Assembly: GCA_949825065.1 (NCBI GenBank)
Contig: OX463859.1
Coordinates: 7,974,217 to 8,038,216 of the forward strand
Source: Odontocerum albicorne
Taxonomy: Eukaryota > Arthropoda > Insecta > Trichoptera > Odontoceridae
Direction: 5' to 3'
Length of the DNA stretch: 64,000 bases
The translations under genes and the position numbers were made by a program. Shown piece by piece: positions 24,270 through 35,416 of this stretch (its first letter is position 1; every line of letters begins with the position of its first letter). Below the pieces are notes generated by a model. The model saw nothing but the letters and a program-made list of their open reading frames with translations, had not been told where the DNA came from and did no database searches.

Positions 24270-25760
24270 GAATGTGATGTAACTCTCCACAAATAATTAC
24301 AACATCAAACTAAATTATTAAAGTATTTCGAACAAATACACAAAGTTTCATTATAATACTATATTCCTAATATTTACTTAGATATATCCATTTTAGTAAA
24401 CACTTCACAAAAGTCAGAATTCCTCAAAAACAAGCCGGGTACTGGGAAAGGCTGTCTCGATTTTAACCGGGTCTTAAACTCTTTTAACTTAACATTTTAA
24501 TTGAAGAAATACTCAGGCGGTTTTGTATAAAAAAATCAATGAAGAACGCATTCATAAGATAGCATTTTTCTATCAAAATGACTTAATATTAAATATATTT
24601 AGCATAAATAAGCAATATTTACGATTGTTTACGATATACAACCTGCTGGCAGTAATCTTGTATAAATTGCAACATACTAATTGCTTTAAAACAACACAAA
24701 ATATGTTAATGTATTTCAAAATGTTTTGCAACCTAGTGGCAACATTTATGTTAGAATTCGGTTGCTCAATTTTCTTACAATGGCAAACTTCTGTATACTC
24801 GTAGTATAGTTTTAATTATATTATTACTTATACAATAATAAATATTTACCTCTAATAATCTTGAAGCGAAACTGAAAATCTCGATTACAAGTAAATATTA
24901 TATTTAAATTCAGAGTTAACTGTTTGGAATGAAAGTCTTCAGCGATCAGAAGCTGAGATTTTCAATAACGATGCTTGAGAAGTTTCAATATATTTTACCA
25001 TCTAAACCTTGATTCCACCAGGGAAAAATCCTTTGCGGCACTGACCGTAAGAATCAAGTACATTTCGTCGTTATGCACAACGAAAAGGTCCACAATAAAT
25101 TTCTGACACATCTCGGCATCCCATCTAATATGTTTCACTATGATCTCTTATTGAATTACATTAACCTTCTTAAACTCTCTAAATGAAGTATTTAATTCAA
25201 TTTGGTGTTTCAATATAAGATTATTCTCAGTATTGTTCATAGTCCCGATATATATCCTCAGTGAGATACAGGCAAAAGCTTAGTTTACTGGGGATACGAC
25301 AAATGAAAGGCAACAAACCCAGATACATTAAAATTGTATGTACAAATCAAATTACCTGTTGTTTTTTCGCAAATTGTTTATATTTCTTGTCATGTGTAAT
25401 AATAAATAAATAAATAAATAAAATAAATAAATTGACTCAAATTGGTTTTCACTCTCCTGCTAGAAACACGTGGAACCTTTTACAATTTAAATGTGACAGT
25501 ATCAATTTGTTATCTACAGTTACGCTTTGCAATACATCAATTGTGAGAATACACTAATTAGGTAACTCCAAATCTGTTTTGGTGGAATTTTCAATGTAGA
25601 TGTTGTTGAGCTCTGGAGGGTCTTTCTCAAGAATTTCCTCAATCTAAAGTCTTGATTGAGAAGGATTGTTATTACATTGTTTATGAATCTAAGCATATTT
25701 TATATTTGTAACTTGTCATATAATATCTCCTTGAAAGATTTTTTTGTGCATTGGTATGTT
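24270..25760. other. AT-rich region, nothing recognised
   Basis: No supported gene. The open frame at 24523-24804 is rich in Ile, Phe and Asn from AT bias and has no recognisable domain. Confidence 0.35.
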
Positions 25761-25767
25761 TAAGCAT

Positions 25768-25850
25768 GTTGAAAGATACTCGTTTAAGCATGTCCTATGT
25801 TGAAAGATACTCGTTTAAGCATGTCCTATGTTGAAAGATACTCGTTTATG
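25768..25850. repeat. 31-bp tandem repeat, 3 units
   Basis: gttgaaagatactcgtttaa recurs at 25768, 25799 and 25830, near-identical. Confidence 0.8.
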
Positions 25851-26308
25851 TATCACACGTTGTCATATTTTTATTGATTGATAAGTTGTATATTTTCTTT
25901 TTAAGGTTTATTGTGTTGTGTAAAAGATACTTGAGTGTCGTTCTGTATTAATAAACAAACATGAAAGGAAAGGGGATTTCCCGTTTTATGGTACCCTGTA
26001 AGTACTCGACCATTTATCTCGAACAAATTGCATCATTGTATTGGAATCATGTAATTTGATGCCAGTTATAAATAAATAACTAATATTTTATTGGTCTAAA
26101 GTAACTTATAAAAAGATAACATATATACATATAAAATAAATAGATAGCAACAACAATATGCTTCTTAGAACCCTATTTGTATACTGATTGTCTGCCTTAG
26201 AACAGGTATTTATGTCAAGTTAGGTGGACAGTGCAACAAAATCCATTATTTAAGTTCACTCCTATCGCCTCATTATACACATAAATGTAAATATCGAATA
26301 ACTTTGTC

Positions 26309-26380
26309 GACGGCCATAGTATAACGGTTAGCATTCATGCTAAATAAACGGGCGCATCAGTTTCGATTCGTGACTAATTT
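26309..26380 (+). repeat. tRNA-derived SINE head (copy 5)
   Basis: gacggccatagtataacggt, then tagcattcatgcta (A-box side), and gtttcgattcgtgac (B-box side). Same family as the minus-strand copy at 5130. Confidence 0.55.
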
Positions 26381-26386
26381 TACTCC

Positions 26387-26452
26387 TAGGCTATTTTACA
26401 TCTAAATTATGTGCTTCTTGAGAAGCACATAATTTAGATGTAAAATAGCCTA
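26387..26452. repeat. Perfect 66-bp palindrome
   Basis: Two perfectly complementary 32-nt arms (taggctattttacatctaaa at the left edge) with only a 2-nt centre. It could extrude as a cruciform. It lies immediately after the SINE head at 26309. Confidence 0.9.
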
Positions 26453-27078
26453 GCTTGAGCTAGTATGCTATATAACAAGCTGGAACTCTTATTGGCGGCA
26501 TCACCGTACATGTCAACCGGTATCATACACTCGTAGATTGCACTATTGTGCGCCAAGAGTGAAGTCACGGCTTTTTTTCTTGCTGTTCATTTGTGATATT
26601 TTTTTTTAAACCTCCTAAAGTTTTAATTTAATTTCAAAGTTATCTCCGAGTTGGTGGTATTTCTTGTGTATCATTTTTGATAAACTGAATAAGCATATAG
26701 CATCTATTAACGATATATTTAAAAAAAACAACGAAACTGAGTGCATTGAAAGAAGAATCTTCAAAATTGCAACAATATAGTATAGTGAATTACTAGTGCG
26801 AGCTGGACTCCTTGATATGCCGTGCATGTACAATACATACTATTGCAACAGCTAATCACTACCAAGTGCGTCCAAGTCCAGGTCAGTCACCGAAAGCAGA
26901 ATCGCCCACGTTTTTTGTTGCTTTTTCTTTTTTTATTTGAACTTTATGTTTATTTTTATCCACGTTTTAACTCTTCTTTTATAAAGCAAAAGAAAATCAT
27001 TGATATTAGCGCAAATGATTATATCAAACAAACAAATTAGCGGCGCGGTGCGCCTATAAACGGCCCGGTATTGTATTA

Positions 27079-27664
27079 TACTTCAGAAAGTCTAGGATGA
27101 ACCGTGCGACGTTTAATACGCCATGTCACAAAGGGATGGGGTAAAATCGTTTTTTTTTACAAATCGAATAGTTTTTTTACAAATTGAAAAATTGTTTTTC
27201 TCTAACCTGACGTTTTAATTCCTAATTTTAATTATACTGGCTTTCTAATGTATTGTATGATTTGTATGTATCTTTAAATAGGCCAAGAGCCACTATGAAT
27301 TAATACTAATTACGAACATTTAGTTAAAATCGATTTTCGAAATCGATTTTTGAAAATCCAATTATCGAATACCCCATCCCTAGCCAATGCAGACTAACGT
27401 AGTGACTTTTGACAAACGTCACCAAATATTATTTGATTTTAACAAACTGCCACATTTTTGCTAATTTGTGACAAGATGTATTAATTTGTCATTATTGTTA
27501 GTTTTATGTAATGTATTTACCTAAATAACTTGCTATTTATTAGAATCGAGGCTTATATTAAAGTTGATAAAATAATTAAAATTACTGAACGTCGTTACAA
27601 GTTTATATTGGGGCAAATTGGTGAACTGTCATACGACCATCCTAGATTTTCCGAACTATAGTTA
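27079..27664. mobile_element. MITE family B, long copy
   Basis: The right end (ggggcaaattggtgaactgt through ttttccgaactatagtt) and its preceding ~110 bp match the elements at 44474 and 52002. The left end (agaaagtctaggatgaaccg) is the diverged inverse. This copy holds about 350 bp of extra internal AT-rich sequence, so it may be a less deleted relative. Confidence 0.55.
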
Positions 27665-27924
27665 CATATTATTTTACGACCTGACAACTATTTTGTTCTA
27701 AATATTTTTGTTATTATTGGGTAACACTATTTTTTATTTTGTATTAATCTGTCAAACTTAATATTATTTTTTGTTGTTAGGTACATTGTACCGTTTACTT
27801 ATAAATAAATAAATATTTAATTAGAAGTGCGTGTAGCCTATTAATTGGTCTATTAATCAAAAAAAAACTTTAATGCGGGTTGAAATGTTTACATAGTGTG
27901 ACTTTTCATTACTATTTTACTGGT

Positions 27925-28170
27925 GGCCTTAATGGCCGAGTCAGTAAGACGCTTGCCTTACACCCGGAGGTTTCGGTTTCAGTACCCAAATGTAAATAAA
28001 AAGGTAACGGAGTTCGTCTGGTAACATTACTTATAAGTGCATGTTTTGACTTCTTCGCGTGTGGGGTGGGGGGGGGGGGGGTGGTATTGTCAACACGTGC
28101 GATGATAAACTGCGAGTTAAGTCCGAAGAATTGAAAAACGGGGTCTAACACAGTTTTGTTTCCCGAAGGT
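27925..28170 (+). repeat. tRNA-derived SINE with G-run (copy 6)
   Basis: Head with A box (taatggccgagtcagtaaga) and B box-like ggtttcggtttcagtacc, followed by a body with an almost pure G tract at 28061-28083. The G tract could form a quadruplex. The body is otherwise non-coding. Confidence 0.55.
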
Positions 28171-28179
28171 TTTGAATGG

Positions 28180-29200
28180 TACCATACGAATAAATTAATT
28201 GTTTTATTTTTGTTAATGACTTTACGTATCTCATGTGGAAATATTGTGTTTTTAAGCTTCGATTTGAAATTTATACAAAACTAGCTAAAACCCCCATCCA
28301 ATGACGTACGAAAATAATTAATAAATACTTGTTAATTGTTACACCTACTTACTCGTACATTCTACCCCTTCACATTACGTTACTGCATATTACCAATCAC
28401 CATATTATAGTATTTGCATTAGCCTGACGGCGTCTGTCATTTTGTTTAGCCAATCGTTGTTGGAGATTCACGATCTTCGATCCTCATTAAGAGATTATCA
28501 TTGTTAAGCATTTATAATATGTCGCCGTAGTCTTCGTTAGTCTGTTTTTCTTCGCTTTACAGCTATACACTCTTATTAGGTCAATCTGGGTCTTCCAGAC
28601 ATTTTAAAATGTTTTTTTTAGTATCACGTTTAAAAATTAACGGTCGCACTGAATGTTACTAACTTACATTCAATACATCAAGAAAAATTTAGGGTTTACA
28701 CATTATATCACTTTAAAACATCATCAAATTGTATGATATTTCACTTAATTTTTACATTATTTTTCAGTGCGCGTCAATGACAGTAAAAATGTTTTATTTG
28801 ATTTGTAAAAAAGTACAAAATAAATATTTAGTTTAAAAAATAAATTACCTAATTAAATGTTGTAACTGCGATAGCGTGCGTTTCGAAATTGGAATCCTTT
28901 TGTTACTCCGTAGCTTCTGCATATATTATAGGTTTGTTTCAATTTCATTTCACGGCCACAGTATGTTTTATTTCATTTTCGGGGTCACGGCATTAGGAGC
29001 ATTATATTAACGATATTTAGCAACATTTTAGTATCGTGTAACATTTCAAATAAAATTAATAATCAATAACTTAATCAATAACTTAATCAATCAAACTTAC
29101 AATGTATACCTTATACATGTATAGGGTAGCCCAACAGATATGCTGATGCTACAAACATTCAAAAAAATAATTCAAATTTTATATTCAAATTTATAAGGCA
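28180..29200. other. AT-rich region, nothing recognised
   Basis: No coding similarity or structured repeat was found. Confidence 0.3.
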
Positions 29201-29209
29201 TCCATAAAT

Positions 29210-29640
29210 TTTATTACGGGAATTTTAGCAACAGTGAAACGAACAAAAGTAGTTGAACATTATTCCATCAATCAACAGTCGATTGCTTAAACATAACGCA
29301 CACATCGATGTTATTTTACTGGTGAAGATTGTCAATTAAAAAATTAATTACACGTTTTCGACAACAGCGATCAATAGTCAATTTACTCGAGAGGTAAAAC
29401 CGCATACTATCCGAACTAATGACCATATTTAAAGGGTACAAGACAGTGTTGCAGATGATCAAGCAACTTCGACCAGGCAACGTCCAGCGCAGCTCGAACG
29501 GCACTGCAACGAATCTTAAGAAACGATTTGTACCCCTTTCCGTTTAAATTCAGATGTTGCAAGAATCGAAGGAACAAGATTCACAATAACGCATTGAGAG
29601 CGTTGTAGCCCGACTTTTGAGCCACACTGCACTTAAGATG
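29210..29640 (+). pseudogene. Tc1/mariner-like (DUF4817-type) transposase remnant, tentative
   Basis: Across frames, the + strand reads roughly VADDQATSTRQRPAQLERHC, then ESLRNDLYPFPFKFRC and HNNALRAL. The order (STRRxxxxLxxSxxSLxRILHxDLxxxPYKIQ) is that of the helix-turn-helix region in the same Tc1-like family as 60704-61605. It is strongly decayed and has no catalytic part. Confidence 0.4.
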
Positions 29641-29649
29641 GAATATGCA

Positions 29650-30500
29650 ATGATTGATTTTAGAATCGATTAAATATGAATCTTATTTGAATATGCGTTA
29701 AAGGAATATGTAAATGGTTACACGTAAAACAAGGTTAATTGATTGATTACAATACTTGCATCGTTCTACTCCACTTTATGGTACATGTATTTAAATAACA
29801 CTTCATTATCTGTTGAGATTATCTTACCTTCTTGTACTGTGGTTCGTTGTATATACTCGTATATATACCAGCATACTGTGTCCCTTTTAAGATAGGCCAA
29901 AAGGACTGGCTTCCACACATTTTCATTCACGAATACTGATTTGGCCTTTTCTCTATCAATTATAACTCGTAAATCTACAATCGGTAAAAGGTTAGAACCT
30001 ATTTTTTATGTTCGTACTCCATTATGATATAGGCAAAAGCCTAGTTTACTAGGGCCACAACAAACGAGAGGCCACTAATCTGTATCCAAGGCATGATGTT
30101 ATGGCCTTTTGCAACGAAAACACTTTTAGAATTTCAACTGTGTAATTTTATTTGTATAATCATTGAATTACATTGAAGTATAATATTAACAGTATTATAT
30201 AAGTAATAATAACGATGATGTTAACATCGTAGTGGTTTTAAGAATAATGATTGCTGCCTCTGATATGACGTCCTTTTTTAAGCGGAGATAACGTACGCAC
30301 GACCCTTAGATAATTAAGAAGGCATTTTTCGGGTATGTTATCGTTGCCCTTAAGGTCAAATCGATATCAAGCGATTATTAGGAATGTATCGTTCGCTGTT
30401 TACTTCCATTTAGTGATATGAAATCTTTATTGAATTTGGTTAGTAAGCAGCTCCTGATAATTCCGAAAGATAATAAATTTAAACATAACACATTGAGTTA
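29650..30500. other. No gene recognised
   Basis: AT-rich, with a fragment near 30015-30100 (tgatataggcaaaagcctag) that also occurs near 25260-25320, so there is at least one more dispersed repeat here. Confidence 0.3.
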
Positions 30501-30519
30501 AGTTTGACGTATACGTGAT

Positions 30520-30700
30520 AACACTAATATTTATTGGATGTAGATAACATAGTACATGATATGGTTAACATTGATAAGTTATAATATTTATTGGATGTAG
30601 ATAACATTGAACATGATATGGTTAACATTGCTTTGCATGATTAGGTACTTATAATATTTATTGGATGTGGATAACAGAGTATATGATAAGATTAACATTG
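30520..30700. repeat. Three tandem units around aatatttattggatgt
   Basis: Diverged copies of a ~60-70-bp unit (aatatttattggatgtagat, then gatatggttaacattg) follow each other. Unit lengths differ through short insertions. Confidence 0.65.
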
Positions 30701-31690
30701 GTAGGGATACATTACAATGAGTGCCCACTTGAAATTGCAGTGTTTGTGTATGTCTGGTTTTGTTTCCACGTACACGTATTATACATTGTATTACGAGTAT
30801 ATACATTTATGCAAAAAATATTTTCCTAACAATTGTGTAACAAGAAGTGCTAAATTTGTTTTATATTAGAATACACAAGAAGAGCCTGTGGGAATTTTGG
30901 ACCATTTTTTAAAATTGTTAAATCTTGGCGACATGTTTAACCACCAAAACCCATACTGGTTTGAGCATGTTGTCCAATATGAATTACCTTACATCAGTAC
31001 GAAAGTAAAAAAAAGTGTGAACATTAAAAAAATCAGCGTTAGCAAAACCCCATTTGGATTGGAATAATACAATGCTCTGATGCCGAACTAACCAGCGGGA
31101 AAGAGGACCTTCGGAGCGTTCGGGATTGTATCAAGGTTTCCGAACCCCGAAACTGGTTTGGAGAACCTATTTGAACCTCGTTTGATAACTAAAATAGTCC
31201 TTTTGTCTTGAAATAAGTGTATACAAAATCAAAGTATAATTTCATATATCATAATTCTTGAATTAAAAAAATATTTGATTACTACAAGTATTATGAATTA
31301 TCCAACTCTATTAATAAAAACGAATGAATGTTAATCAAACTCGAAAATCTTTAACTGAGAAAATCAATCTAATTAATTAAAAGCGGAAAAATCAGCACAA
31401 TTACAGCTCATTAGTAATGAACTCATAAAGGAAACGCGTGGAACTAAATGTTTACAGATGGTGTTATTTATTGAAGCGTGTTTTTTTATTAATTTAAGCG
31501 AGATATTGCAACACGAAATAACCAATAAATGTCAAAACCAAGGTGATTTAGCTCGGTCAAGCGAAGTGCTATTGGATGAGTTTCTCTGTTATTTATTGTA
31601 TTTTTAATTATTGATTGTACTGAATAACTTTAAAATAATGATTTTATTATGTGTCAAGTTAGGAGGGCCTGAATTTTTTATAAGAATGTT
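30701..31690. other. No gene recognised
   Basis: AT-rich unique-looking DNA. No motif was supported. Confidence 0.3.
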
Positions 31691-31716
31691 GGTTTTACTT
31701 TGTGGAATTGTGTGTC

Positions 31717-32076
31717 ATCTTCTTCTTCTTCTTGAGCCGTTCTGGATCCATCCCTGGATATAGGCCTCCCCTTCGGTATTCCACAACTCCCTATCTCGGG
31801 CACACAGCATCCACTTCACCCCCGCGGCCCGTCTTATATCGTCCGACCATCTAGCCTGTGCTCTCCCTACATCTCTCCTGCCCGTTCTAGGCTGCCATTC
31901 CAGGGCAGTATTCATCCATCGAGAGTCAGAGCATCTGGCAATATGTCCTGCCCAGCTCCATTTTAAGACAGCTGCTCTCTCAGCTACGTCCGTGACTTTG
32001 GTTCTCTCTCTTATCCATTTGTTTGTCTTTCTATCTCGCAGTGAAACTCCCAGCATCCTCCTCTCCATGGCTGTTG
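31717..32076 (-). mobile_element. RTE-like LINE 3' end, second (nested) copy
   Basis: The minus strand encodes the C-terminus of an RTE-like polyprotein: MERRMLGVSLRDRKTNKWIR, then LKWSWAGHIARC, then GRAQARWSDDIRRAAGVKWM and the end block GEAYIQGWIQ. It ends in a GAA/GAAG-rich tail. Both sides carry the same 24-bp sequence beginning ttttactttgtggaattgtg (31693-31716 and 32077-32100), as expected for a target-site duplication. Confidence 0.8.
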
Positions 32077-32100
32077 TTTTTACTTTGTGGAATTGTGTGT

Positions 32101-32742
32101 CTTCTTCTTCTTCTTCAGCCGTTCTGGATCCATCCCTGGATATAGGCCTCCCCTTCGGTCTTCCACAACTCCCTATCTGGGCACACTGCATCCACTTCAC
32201 CCCCGCGGTCTGTCTTATATCATCCGACCATCTAGCCTGTGGTCTCCCCACACTTCTCCTGCCCGTTCTAAGCTGCCATTCCAAGACCTTATTCATCCAT
32301 CGAGAGTCAGAGCATCTGGCAATATGTCCTGCCCAGCTCCATTTTAAGACAGCTGTTCTCTCAACAACGTCCGTGACTTTGGTTCTCTCTCTTATCCATT
32401 TGTTGGTATTTCTATCTCGCAGTGAAACTCCCAGCATCCTCCTCTCCATGGCTCTCTGTGTCACTAATAGTTATTTGTGCTATTCGCTTTGTTAGGACAG
32501 AGGTTTCGATTCCATATGTGAGGATCGGTAAGATGCATGAATCAAAGACTCTCTTTTTCAAATGATTGGGGTATTTTGGAGATTTCAGGATATAAGAGAG
32601 TTTACCAAACGCCGCCCAGGCAAGACCACGTCTACGCTCTATCTCGGCCTCTTGATTCTCCTTTCCCAGCTTTACAGTGTGTCCCAGGTACACATACGAG
32701 TAACTTGAAACTTTCTCTATATTTCTTCCACCTACCAAAACG
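32101..32742 (-). mobile_element. RTE-like LINE 3' end, first copy
   Basis: Longer 5'-truncated copy of the same family. The minus strand starts with VSSYSYVYLGHTVKLGKENQ, then RRGLAWAAFGKLSYILKS and LPILTYGIETSVLTKR (the YLG and YGxET blocks). A frameshift in the overlap (about 32412-32464) leads into the same C-terminal segment as the second copy. It ends at a GAAGAAGAAG tail at about 32101. Confidence 0.8.
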
Positions 32743-32953
32743 GGGAGATTATTGGTCGTGTATGAATTGTGCGTATTAATTGCTAATCAAAACTGGTCAT
32801 ATTTTTTTAATGATAACTAGTTAACAAACTACATTCAGTAAATAAAAAAATATGAAGGAGATATTTCGTAGAGAAAATAATTGATTTTTTTATTTTTGGG
32901 AACCGCGTTACAACCTCAATGTCTTTGTTCTAACAGCTATTTCAAAAACATTA

Positions 32954-33165
32954 TATCTCCTAGCAATAGTGAAGCCTTCTTTCCTATTATCTCCTAGCAA
33001 TAGTGAAGCCTTCTTTCCTATTATCTCCTAGCAATAGTGAAGCCTTCTTTCCTATTATCTCCTAGCAATAGTGAAGCCTTCTTTCCTATTATCTCCTAGC
33101 AATAGTGAAGCCTTCTTTCCTATTATCTCCTAGCAATAGTGAACCCTTCTTTCCTATTATCCCAA
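32954..33165. repeat. 34-bp minisatellite, 6 units
   Basis: Units tatctcctagcaatagtgaa followed by gccttctttcctat repeat with almost no divergence, then run into a pyrimidine-rich tract. The homogeneity implies recent expansion. Confidence 0.9.
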
Positions 33166-33404
33166 TTTCAATTTTCTTTCCCTCCTCTCTTTCCTTTGTC
33201 CAATCATTGTTGAGATTTAAAAAACGTTTTTTTTAAGACTTTAAACTTTTACAATTAATGAAAGATGACTAACATATCAAATATATAGTACATATGTTAT
33301 GTAAGTGGAATTTATATTTTTCATAAGGCTTAAATACACAGGTTAAACCCAAATACATACAAAGGTTAAGATAAATTATATACAGTAACAAGAAATGCAA
33401 ACGT

Positions 33405-33725
33405 CTGTTATTTGGAACAGTTGGACAAATTACAGCGTCTTCAAAATGTTTGTCTAATATTTATTTTAAACCTAAGAAAGTACGATCATATAACTTCATA
33501 CCATAAGTTACTGAACTGGTTGAACGTTAGAAATAGACGCCAAATTCACATACTGTATATATTGTATAATAACCTTAACGGTTCCGCCACCCCCTCTTAT
33601 CTCGCCGAAAATTTTGAACGTCTTTCCGATCATGGACTAAACAGAGATTGTTTATTGGCCTTTCCCATTCACCGCTCTTCTTTTTTTACGCCGTCTTTTA
33701 CTGTATATGCAGTGAGACTCTCGAA
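33405..33725 (+). pseudogene. Jockey-like LINE C-terminus
   Basis: A long open frame contains LDKLQRLQNVCLIFILNLRK, then YDHITSYHKLLNWLNVRNRR, then ATPSYLAENFERLSDH. These blocks (LQN..I..LRKYDH, LxWLxxxxRR, PxYL) are typical of the C-terminal domain of jockey/CR1-type ORF2. It continues into a repeat at 33945-34000 that also lies at 14066. No RT core is present. Confidence 0.75.
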
Positions 33726-34533
33726 CCAGTTACAAACCAATGTTTGGGTGATTGTCTGTCTTTGTGAGGTTTATAGGCTTATACTCGCGTATACTCACGT
33801 ATTTTGGAGGCGAAGATTGACGGAGGCCAAAGCTCGATATGGGCTATAAGACCATCGAAAGAACTCGCGTATGTGTCATGGATTTCGTGGGGATGGATAG
33901 TCATTTGAATGTTTTTTGCGACCGTGTAACTTGCTTCAATTACTTTTGTCTGGTTGGTTGGAAGAGATTGTCGCCTGGTAATTAGCCCACCAGATTGTAT
34001 TTTCAATAAAAGTGTTAAATAAATAATTTAAAAAAAATACACACAAAGCTTTAATAGACATGAAATACAGCAGTAAAAATAAATAAGTTAGTAAAATAAA
34101 AAAAACATTAGTACGGCCGAAACAACCAACTTCCATTACTATGAAAGCTCATAATGCTTTATTTAAAAACATTATCGGAAATGCTGAAGATGTCAATATC
34201 CGAGGCTTTATTTAAAAGGGGCAGACCGTGATATAGTGGGAGAGCACATGACAGGTAAGTTCTACTTGGTAAATTCTTATTGACCTATTGGTTTCAATAG
34301 GTCAATAATTATCTACCTAATGAATTTTCTGTACGAAATGCATGTGAGAGGAATACCATACAAAGTGTGATTAGATTGAGTGAATTATATTTAAAAAAAG
34401 GAACGTAGAATGTGTGTATGGATTAAGAAGAGGCTAAGAATGTATGTCGAGATAAGAAAGTCTGGCAATTGTTGTGATATATGTATGTACATATGAACTA
34501 ATAAATATAGAATCACAGTACGGATGAGATTGG

Positions 34534-34733
34534 NNNNNNNNNNNNNNNNNNNNNNNNNNNNNNNNNNNNNNNNNNNNNNNNNNNNNNNNNNNNNNNNNNN
34601 NNNNNNNNNNNNNNNNNNNNNNNNNNNNNNNNNNNNNNNNNNNNNNNNNNNNNNNNNNNNNNNNNNNNNNNNNNNNNNNNNNNNNNNNNNNNNNNNNNNN
34701 NNNNNNNNNNNNNNNNNNNNNNNNNNNNNNNNN
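34534..34733. other. Assembly gap (200 N)
   Basis: A run of exactly 200 N. The round length suggests a placeholder. The 5' part of the mariner at 34734 is hidden here. Reading frames drawn through it are meaningless. Confidence 0.98.
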
Positions 34734-35113
34734 CACACGGCCAACGCCACGAAGAAACTGCTCGCCTCGTTTAAATGGGATGTCCTGAACCATCCCGCGC
34801 ATTCCCCTGACCTAGCACCTTCAGATTACTATCTCTTTACCTCCCTGAAGCTGCACATGGGTGGAAAAAGGTTTTCAACCGACGAGGAGGTAAAGGAGGT
34901 GGAGAAGTGGACGGAGGGGTTGGCGGGAAACTACTTCGAGGAAGGCATCAAAAAGTTGATACCCCGCTTCACCACCTGCATTGAGAGGAATGGCGACTAT
35001 GTCGAAAAGTAGCTTACATATGTACTACGGTAACCACGTAATTTTTTTGTTTAAATAAAAAAAATTGTAACCTACAAAAAATCAGTACACTTACTTTCTG
35101 GATATGCCTCGTA
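34734..35113 (+). mobile_element. Mariner transposase C-terminus and 3' end
   Basis: The gap releases into HTANATKKLLASFKWDVL, then HPAHSPDLAPSDYYLFTSLK and KLIPRFTTCIERNGDYVEK, stopping at 35012. SPDLAPSDYYLF holds the third Asp of the mariner DD34D triad. The 3' inverted end (cttactttctggatatgcct, about 35090-35111) is followed by TA. This lineage differs from the deleted mariner at 153 and 40943. It ends 32 bp before an ebony exon. Confidence 0.85.
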
Positions 35114-35145
35114 ATATAATTAATGATTAACTTTTTAAATTTTAG

Positions 35146-35416
35146 GTAGAACGTATATCTCTAGTACCATCTCTCCTTCGGTCGATGCTCCTGTATCTAT
35201 CCCTGCAGCCTACAAACGGTTTACTGTCCGCTCTCCGTCTCTGGATCTGCTCCGGAGAGGTACTCTCAGCTACACTGGCCAAAGAATTATTTTCCCACTT
35301 TGGTCCAGGCCGGCAACTGTGCAACTTTTATGGCAGCACAGAGATCATGGGTGACGTCACTTACTTCTGTGTCACCAGCCCTGAGGAACTGGACAATATG
35401 AATAGTGTTCCAATTG
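35146..35416 (+). CDS. ebony: ebony exon: adenylation motifs A4-A5
   Basis: Begins after tttaag-type acceptor TTTTAG and reads [20 protein letters not shown] at its start, then [10 protein letters not shown] and the A5 motif NFYGSTE. This segment contributes to the amino-acid pocket. It ends G|GTAAGA with one base carried over. The acceptor lies only 32 bp after the end of a mariner, leaving a short tract (taatgattaactttttaaat) for branch point and pyrimidines. Confidence 0.9.

Noticed and set aside
24523..24804. 93-codon open frame
   Set aside because: AT-driven composition, no recognisable domain, no supporting context.
28061..28083. G-run as a regulatory quadruplex
   Set aside because: A nearly pure G homopolymer inside a SINE; without expression context or conservation a function is not supportable.
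5130..28170. Functional tRNA genes at 5130, 5580, 13900, 19743, 26309 and 27925
   Set aside because: A and B boxes are present but acceptor and anticodon stems do not pair properly, and tails follow; they fit SINE heads.
31992..32495. 167-codon + strand open frame
   Set aside because: Antisense shadow of the RTE-like coding sequence on the minus strand.
34391..35012. Open frames across the N run
   Set aside because: They consist mostly of unknown residues; only the mariner part after 34734 is real sequence.
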